DNA from: Allacma fusca
Lineage: Eukaryota > Arthropoda > Collembola > Symphypleona > Sminthuridae
Direction of reading: 5' to 3'
DNA length: 64,000 nt
NCBI GenBank assembly: GCA_947179485.1
Contig: OX359247.1
Coordinates: 30,728,801 to 30,792,800 of the forward strand
Each line of letters opens with the position of its first letter. Position 1 is the stretch's first letter. The notes beneath the pieces were generated by a model. That model saw only the letters and a list, made by a program, of their open reading frames with translations. It made no database searches and had not been told where the DNA came from. Below, in pieces: positions 52,512 through 64,000 of this stretch. Position numbers and translations under genes: made by a program.

Positions 52512-53784
52512 CTTTTATACACACATGTAAATAGAACGACATTTTGAAACTTCCCTCCTTCACTCGTCCTAAACCGTAGCATAAGTGCTTGATGACAAAA
52601 TATACAGGTGATAAGTACTTACTTTATGCTATAATATCGTTCACGTAGTAATTACTTCAGTAAATAACATTTATTGTTTATTATCTGATGATGTACAAAT
52701 ACAAATACCCTGCGCTAGCAGATGCTGGTTTTTTTTATACACGAGAAAAAACTTAGCTGCGATCTAAAAACATTTTTATTAGTCTTTATTACGTATTTGT
52801 TTATGAACTTTTTATTTACATTTTGACGTTGTTGTTGTTGGTGAGAAATACCGTTTCACCAGCTTGTATTCCGTATTCCATAAGAAAAAGTTAATTGCTA
52901 TCACTTAATGAGTAGATACTTACTAATTACTACTTACTACATACTTATATGTTATAGTTATGTCGTAATCACCTACGCAAATGGAGTAACAACTTAAATG
53001 ACGAGAAATGGGCAGCAAATAGATACTGTCACGTCACTATTTAATTTCTATAAATTAAACAAAAACTACAGTTTCCTGAAATTGCACAAAACAAATAATG
53101 ATATTCAGCATTTTCACCGCCCATACTTCGCTCCCCATACTTGAAAACTGTATAATGACACAACTTTATATGAATTCCATTAGGTGTAGATACAAAGCAT
53201 ACTACACACAGAACATTATTTCTGTTTCTATTCGAAGGCATACATTGATGTAACTTTGGTATTACAAAGACTACACTCCATATATTTACCAAATGGTAGT
53301 TAAGCCTAGAAAAATGGAGCAGTAGTACAATTATGAATGCACTCATATGAATGGTTTTTAGTAGAATTTACAAGTTAAGTCGTGAATTGTAACACCAAAC
53401 TACCTACCTCAGTCAATGTAACATTTAGGGGGAATTAAACCAAAAAAATTACAGCTAGTCAATGAGAATTTATAACATTATCAAACCCAGAATAAGAATT
53501 TTACAAACGTTTTTAAATATCAAAATCAGACAGGTATATGCCTTTACTAGTAAGATAGGCATCTACGATACTACGATTACGAAATTGGATAGACTGAGAC
53601 GGATTCATAACTGCTACCAAACTTTCTAATATGGAAACATCTGTAAACATAGCACCACTTTCATTTTTATACGATGAGCAAATCAGAATATTAAATTCTG
53701 CTCTTGTGCAGACTTTAATATTGAATGTTGCTGTCGCTGCTGAGTGAGTGCTCATTGTTGAGTACACGAAGAAAACAAGTGGGT
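52512..53784. other. 3' flank of the PCMTD-like gene
   Basis: AT-rich noncoding. A 91-codon minus-strand frame at 53513-53788 overlaps the stop of the gene above it and shows no family resemblance. Confidence 0.4.
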
Positions 53785-58068
<4,284 letters not shown>

Positions 58069-58755
58069 ATGAATTCACCACTTAAAGACGGAACACGGTT
58101 ACTCCGCTTTGACCTGATGGAAGGAGAGGACGGACCGATTGTGGTGGAGATCCCAAAGGGACATTGTCCTTCAACCCGGGTGGAGCTCCTGGAGACCTAC
58201 GACCTGCCCCATGACTCCATTGTGAAGCTTTGTTTTGAAGGGAAACTGATTCCATGGTCTTTAGTCGGGTACTTTGCTACCGTAGCCTCAGTGGACATCC
58301 AAATATTTCGTCCGCATCAGAACAGTAGGTTTTTAAGAATAGGATATAATACATTATTTGAAGACTTCAAAAACTTGAAGGAGGGATTTGTCAATCTCAT
58401 TAACTGGAGAGGGATATTTTAATTAAGTATTTTCGGTTGGGGGACTGGTCACCTTGTAGAGACAAAGTTTTGGGAGTGGGATTTGGTTTTGACATTTAAA
58501 AAGGGTTACTGCGAGTTCTTTTTTTGTTTGCAAGCAGTCAAACCTAAACACCATGAAGACTTTGCTTCGGATGGTTTGGTCCGGGAGAAAGTGTCGAGAT
58601 TGGAGAATAGGATCACATCTTTGGAAGAGACAATGGATGAGACAACTTTGCAGTTAAAAACGGAAAGGGACTTGCAGTTATTGACGAAGCAGATCTCGTT
58701 TCTTGCTAGAAGATTGGAAGAGGCGGATCAAGCGGAATGGATTAAGAAATCTTGA
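58069..58755 (+). CDS. Small uncharacterised coiled-coil protein, 2 exons
   Basis: I do not recognise the family. Exon 58069-58324 joins 58538-58755 (474 nt, 157 aa, phases close). The N-terminal about 85 residues look like a compact, beta-rich domain with alternating hydrophobics (RLLRFDLMEGEDGPIVVEIP). The C-terminal about 60 residues form a predicted coiled coil (REKVSRLENRITSLEETMDE, then a Lys/Leu-rich heptad stretch). The acceptor is a tandem CAAGCAG, so an alternative start of exon 2 at 58535 would add one codon. An AATAAA lies at 59093-59098. No signal peptide or membrane segment. Confidence 0.7.
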
Positions 58756-59232
58756 GGGAGGGAATCTGAGCTTTAATCTGAGATTATGGTGTGTGTGAAA
58801 GTAATTATTATATCTAAGTCAAGGAACGTATACGTGGTTCAAGTTTCGTGTTTGTAATGTGATCCATACCGTGTACCTACTATTTTGAAGTATTTATTTT
58901 CGTTTTGTTTTTGTAACGCCTGATTTTTTATTCTTACTTGGTAGACTTGGTAGAATTTCAACTGTAATGAAGTAAATGTCCTGCTCGATGGAATGCGTTT
59001 TAAGTTTGGGCTTAAAATAATCTATTTACGTCATTTATGCATTGAAAGGAGCCTTTAGGGGGACTTATGGAGTGAGTGTAAAATAATCCGCAAATAAACT
59101 TTAATTACACCTTAAAAATCATTCATCCGTTTTAACTAGATAACAAAAGTTTGAGAGTAAGTTGTGTCTGTCTACATGTAAACAAGTTATATAACTAAAT
59201 AGTTTTGAAAGGTAAACTCGTATACTGGTAAA
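58756..59232. other. Convergent 3' spacer
   Basis: 3' UTR-type sequence between the coiled-coil gene (+) and RPRD1 (-). AATAAA at 59093-59098 fits the plus-strand gene. Confidence 0.5.
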
Positions 59233-60810
59233 TTACATATTAAATAAATCTCCAGCGGAAGGAAGCGGTGCTAAGCCATCAGTGACGGTGGGCAGCTTAG
59301 AAAAATCTGGCATGCTTGAAACATGAGCCTTTAAATCCTCGACCTTTTTGTACATAACTTTTAGATGAGCTTGGTGTTCCTTCAAAATCAAAATACTCAG
59401 TTAGCATTGTTGTATGGAAGTATAGAAAAAATCAAATATAAGGTAGAGGTGAAATATGGTAGTGCGAGTACCTCGAGTCTATGCTCAGCTTGTGAGAGTA
59501 GATCAGTCTGTGCATGCAAAAAATCTTGCAATTTCATGGATGCCGCTTTCCGGTCATCCAGTTCCTTGTCTAATTTAAAATTATAGTCCCGAAGAAGATC
59601 CGCAGCTGACTGAATTTTCTTCAGTAATGATCGCGCAATGTCAGAATCTATACAAATTTCGTCGATTCTACCAATGTCCGAAACTTCTGCTGGTAAATTC
59701 GCAATTTTACCCCTTGTAGCGGCATCCGTACTGGGCATTTTATCGAGATCCTATTACAAACGGCGCTGTCATTAAATTAGCATTTACAAATTACCACAGT
59801 CCGTGGTAAGGTTTCAAAATTAGCACCCAAAGCAATAATATTGTAATAGAGTAATACTTTGATCATCTGAATCAACTCCTCTTCCGTCGGGGGATCCCTG
59901 TATGGTGATGGTGAAAGTTTTACTTCTAGCTGGACTACACCATCGGCTTCAAGTTCATCAATGGTATTCGTAGCTTCCATGCTCCTTTTTCGAAGAGCAG
60001 CATCGATTTCTTCCTTCTTGGTTCTTACTCTCTTCCTCCTATGCTCAGACGAAACTTCCCCCTCGGAATGTCGGCTGCTGCGATGATGCTCATCCTTTCC
60101 CTCATGCCTTCTTTTCTTTTCCGGTTTCTCAGGCTCCTCAGGGGACTTTGGAGAGTTACCAACAGTTTCCACATCGTCATCAAAGACATCATCATGGAGG
60201 TCATCCCAAGCTTTCTGGTACAGAGATGTAAACTCCTTGATCAGCTTCGGGTCGTATATAGATCTTTCCTGCCAGATTCCCAGAATCCTCAGGATGCTTT
60301 TTTTGGTCTTCTCTCCAGATATTTTCGCCATGTGCTCCAATACTTTCTTAAAGATAGGGGCAAATGTTTTCCCGAATTCAGGTCCTTTCTTCCTACTATT
60401 TTGAATAACATCATTCGCCAGGTACACAAATGTCAGTTTCCTGTGTTCTTGAGCTGAAACAATAAATTCAACTATACCAATCCTTGCAAAACCCTTCAAA
60501 ACACGTTCACACACACGTTTCCCTTCATGACAGATTCTAAATTTACACAGAAATATTCATGTAGGTAGACCACATCACTCATTGTTTGGGCTTGCAGTCA
60601 CACAATTTCCTCCAAGTAATCCCACATTTATACCAAGATCGAAACAACATGAGACCAACCTTTCAGGAATTCCTTGTACCAAGTTTTAACTATGGATGGA
60701 TGGTGTTTGCGATGATGAACTAACCAAACTGACACGCCTTGAATTGATTGTTGTGATGGATTTAGTTCAGCTAGTTTTCTTTCAAAGCCACTTTCCGTGT
60801 ACACCGACAT
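59233..60810 (-). CDS. RPRD1B: RPRD1 (CREPT/p15RS) Pol II CTD-binding protein
   Basis: Nuclear protein whose CID domain binds the phosphorylated RNA polymerase II C-terminal domain and helps recruit a CTD phosphatase (family knowledge). Exons on the minus strand: 60660-60810, 59858-60453, 59472-59750, 59233-59379; 1173 nt, 390 aa. The CID (about 1-130) reads SQQSIQGVSVWLVHHRKHH, HRKLTFVYLANDVIQNS and LGIWQERSIYDPKLI. A charged linker (about 145-215) is rich in EKPEKKRRHEG and KKRVRTKK-like runs, a likely nuclear localisation signal. The C-terminal CREPT coiled coil follows and ends GLAPLPSAGDLFNM, as in vertebrate RPRD1A/B. It is somewhat longer than human RPRD1B (326 aa) because of the linker. 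Confidence 0.95.
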
Positions 60811-62145
60811 TCTTATGCTCTCATTGATCCCTCAAAAGTCCAGCGACCAGTATCTTCCGTCTTTGACTCTGACCCCTTGACCGCCTCACTCCTGCAACTA
60901 TTTATAATAAACTTAATAATATTTTCTATAATTTATACTATAATAATTATTTTTACTTTACCTGTTAACACTGAGAACACTCCATATACTTACATGAAGT
61001 TTACTATTAGACTTCAAAGTTCTAATTGTAAGCAAAACAAATCAAAGTCAAACGAGTGTAGCACTATGATAAACGTAAACTTTACGACTTGTATTTATTG
61101 TTATTTATTTACATGATATAAAAGTATTATTCAATGTTTGTCTAATAAACAACACATAACACAAATTTATGTAGGTGCAATCTATTTAATCACTTTTAAT
61201 ATTTCACTGATAAGATTTCAGAATCTTTATCCCATGCCAGTAAGAATTTGTAGAAATCAAGAACAGACAAGTTGGACCTTCACTTTTTGTTTACATACTT
61301 ACACCTTCCACGGTATGTATGTATGCACTGTGAATGTGAATTAATGCGAAAAACTAATTATTTACAAAGGAATCAAATTTCCAGTTCAACTCCTCAACAC
61401 ATGCAACACCATTATAGGCAGCTCAAATGAAGAAGCTATAACGAATTCAGCTCACGAAGGGAAAGCAAGTTATTCGTATGTACATATCCCCACATGTGTT
61501 CCAGCCTCCATCGGCCATTCGAAAACTCGGCCCAAACATTTGCGTCCACCTTACAAGTACCCGTACGATTTTAACTGGCTGTAAAAGGCTGTTTTTGAGT
61601 AAGATGAAGTTGTAAAGGGCTGTTTTAAAAAAAGATAAAATTAACATATTTTTTCAACTTTTAAATTTTCGATTTTAAAAAGGTATCATGCTACTCAGAT
61701 TTTTTTGTTTTATTGTATAGCCGTCTGAAAATAAGGAAACAAAATAATATTATTGTCATTTTTGTCATACTACAAACAGCATTGCACTACACTCCCGGTC
61801 CCGGTGAAGTTAAAATACTTTCATTAGCCAAGTATAGTTTGGTGAAATATAATTCTGAATATTTTTGCTCATTAAGCTAAGATAATTATTATGGGAGTAA
61901 CATTCGAACTTGTGGATCTTCCTGTGGCCTGCTTACTTCGACGAAGAAATAAATAATTCGAGGAAGAATGTATTACTTATTTTCATTATTACTACCAAAA
62001 GCATTTTAGAATTTTGTGCTTAAGCTGCAAGCTGCACAGAGTCAGGATCACGTTATATTAATTGTATTTCAGAGTATCATCAAGTTTGCTGTTACGCGTC
62101 CAGCTGGGAATGGATTGAAGACGTGAAGTGCTGTAACTGACTGAA
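60811..62145. other. Divergent intergenic region
   Basis: AT-rich spacer between the RPRD1 start and the secreted-protein gene. No gene, RNA or element boundary seen. Confidence 0.4.
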
Positions 62146-62778
62146 ATGTTTCATTCCGCTGGACCTTCCTTACTTTCCATATTGATTATAATAACATTGA
62201 AAAACGATAAATTACAGAGCTATGGAACAAAGGAAATTAAATCTCCAGAACTTCCAGAAGTATTGTTTGCAACAAAATATGAAAAGATAGGATTCGAAGA
62301 CACAGCGAACTACGGGGAGCCATGCGATTTCAGCAAGTATAGTGCATCCGCATACAAATATGCCTGGAACAAAGCTAATAGGCGTAATTTTTCTGCGGGC
62401 GCCGAGATTTTCCATTATTTTGAGACGGTGGTGAGAAAAGGTAGAAACCAAAAATGGCGTCAAGAAATTTGCGACGCTTGGCCTTATTCACTAATGGAAT
62501 GCACCCGTAGGAATAGTAACTCCACAGGAAAGTGTGGATGTCTCACCACCAAACTGACAAAATTTAAAATGGTTGTAGAAAAGGTGGAAGGGAAGAAAGT
62601 AAAACTTTGTCGAGTCAGATTTGGAGAAAAGTGTAGTTATAAAGCGACGGCTTTAAGATGTGCTGACAATTTTAAATGCCTATCTGGATATTGTGGAGGG
62701 TCACAATTGTATTCTCCAGTAACTATCATCTTGTTTGGAATTACACTTCAACTCTTCCACCACCATTTGTATCATTAA
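62146..62778 (+). CDS. Secreted/GPI-type cysteine-rich protein, unknown family
   Basis: A single 210-codon frame, the longest intronless host frame here. The start has a hydrophobic segment (LLSILIIITL, residues 8-19), a possible signal sequence or signal anchor. The mature part has ten cysteines, seven of them in the last third (KCGCL, KLCRVRFGEKCSYKA, LRCADNFKCLSGYCGGS), suggesting a disulfide-bonded knot. After CGGS comes a hydrophobic tail (TIILFGITLQLF) followed by histidines, which resembles a GPI-anchor signal. An AATAAA at 62956-62961 supports a real transcript. I do not recognise the family. An upstream exon cannot be excluded. Confidence 0.65.
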   Translation: MFHSAGPSLLSILIIITLKNDKLQSYGTKEIKSPELPEVLFATKYEKIGFEDTANYGEPCDFSKYSASAYKYAWNKANRRNFSAGAEIFHYFETVVRKGRNQKWRQEICDAWPYSLMECTRRNSNSTGKCGCLTTKLTKFKMVVEKVEGKKVKLCRVRFGEKCSYKATALRCADNFKCLSGYCGGSQLYSPVTIILFGITLQLFHHHLYH

Positions 62779-62955
62779 AAACCTTTCCAGTGCACCGATT
62801 TAAGCAAATTCCATTTGCAGGTTCAGGAAAGTGAAGCTTGCGTACTTGTTACAGTTTTAAGAGGGGCTTGAGCTGCAAGCCCCTATTCTATTATATTATT
62901 GTGGCATGTAAACTGTAAAAACAACTAAATCCAGATTTTCTGGTAGTACTCATTG

Positions 62956-62961
62956 AATAAA
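62956..62961 (+). terminator. Polyadenylation signal of the Cys-rich gene
   Basis: AATAAA 178 bases after the stop codon of the plus-strand gene. Confidence 0.5.
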
Positions 62962-63074
62962 TTTTCAACGTGCTCTAAAAAACGTCACAGTATAGATTGA
63001 AGGGGGGAAGTTGAGAGGCTGTGGTGGAACCTGTGAGTTACCTGCCATCATATTTACATTTAAAATATTGGGCT

Positions 63075-63510
63075 GCAAGCAGATATATGTCCAGCCTTCG
63101 AAGGCTTCATTGAAGGCGCTAGACCGATTTTGCATCCCATTGAAGGAATAAGGAAGGCAGGTAGAATTTTTTCGCGACGATTGAAGGAATGCTTCGCAAT
63201 ATTTACTAAAAATGGTAGACGAATGAAGGCGTTTACAAGTAGTAATGTTATTAACTGTCTATACGAAATTTCATTCGTCACATTCATATGAGACGATAGC
63301 GATGATCAAAACTACTTCGTTTTCAAAATTCATGGAAGTTTCGATACCATTTCAAAAATGTTGTAATAAATGAAGGTTTGAATAGAAAGAAGGCTATTTT
63401 TGGAGGAGGGCTGAAGGAAGGGTGAATTCATTTAAAATTGAAGGAAGGAAACTGAGGGATGGTAAACAATTTTAAAAGCTTCACTCATTTGTAGGAAGAT
63501 GGAAGGCATT
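63075..63510. repeat. GAAGG-rich repeat, related to MITE family D
   Basis: Begins GTCCAGCCTTCGAAGGCTTC, close to the subterminal GTCCATCCTTCGAAGGATTTC of the element at 11459. Many GAAGGA units follow. No paired end or target duplication was found, so it is probably a fragment. Confidence 0.55.
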
Positions 63511-64000
63511 TTTTAAAAATTGTTCTATCCTATTTATAGGCCTATTTATAGAGTAAAAATAGACATGACGTTTCAGAAAATTATAGGGGATAAAATAGGG
63601 TTGTAAGTTGTAATTGTAATAATTACCGCCAAAATAAATCCTACTAAATGTGTAGGAGCTGAAAGAACTCACTTTTTTTATTTGACCTTTTTAAAGGAAA
63701 AAATAGACAATTAATTAGGGCATGTTAATTACATGAAATTACAGCACTTATGAATAATACCCCCTCTATGAGTGTAAAACAAAACTTAAACAAGCAAGAT
63801 TAAGCGTGCCAGCGATAGCAATTCGTTTGCTATTAATCACATCCAACAGGAACTGATTGTGATTTACACTCATGTCATTTTCCAACTTTCTTACATAATA
63901 GCTGTAAAAACCTTTGACAGAACTTTGCCTTACTAACTATTTGTAGATTTTAATAAAAATAAATATACTGCGTCAATTTGGTGAGCCGAGCAAGAATCTG
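63511..64000. other. Noncoding right edge
   Basis: AT-rich; nothing recognised. Confidence 0.3.

Overview
The window is a eukaryotic, arthropod-type nuclear scaffold. It is AT-rich, its genes have many short GT-AG introns, and a 200-base run of N at 15293-15492 marks a scaffold gap. The gene set (calypso/BAP1, PDHB, NKAP, PCMTD, RPRD1, an Ig receptor tyrosine kinase) and compact introns fit a springtail or other non-insect arthropod. The exact taxon is inference.

Layout: (1) 0.7-7.6 kb, minus strand: a 15-exon receptor tyrosine kinase with two transposons in one intron. (2) 8-29 kb: a gene-poor repeat block with pogo/mariner-type and hAT-type non-autonomous elements (several nested), two dead LINE reverse transcriptases, a PIF1/Helitron helicase remnant and low-complexity repeats. 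(3) 29.4-38.0 kb, minus strand: the remains of a Maverick/Polinton (adintovirus-like) element, with DNA polymerase B, packaging ATPase, adenovirus-type protease, double-jelly-roll major capsid, a basic core-like protein and a probable minor capsid gene. It is broken by a solo LTR and a truncated BEL/Pao retrotransposon. (4) 38.5-40 kb: more repeats. (5) 40.9-62.8 kb: gene-dense housekeeping DNA: BAP1/calypso (+), PDHB (-), NKAP (-), PCMTD-like methyltransferase (-), a small coiled-coil gene (+), RPRD1/CREPT (-) and a secreted Cys-rich protein (+).

I rebuilt the exon chains of seven genes by hand from splice sites; in all of them the phases close and the total length is a multiple of three. 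Several host genes act in the nucleus (deubiquitination of histone H2A, splicing/transcription, Pol II CTD binding), but nothing suggests co-regulation beyond ordinary neighbourhood.

The most unusual content is the decayed Maverick provirus and a set of at least nine hAT-type MITE families. Those MITEs have 8-bp target duplications (all perfect but one) and family-specific low-complexity arrays inside their ends; two of them are nested inside each other and inside a pogo-type element.
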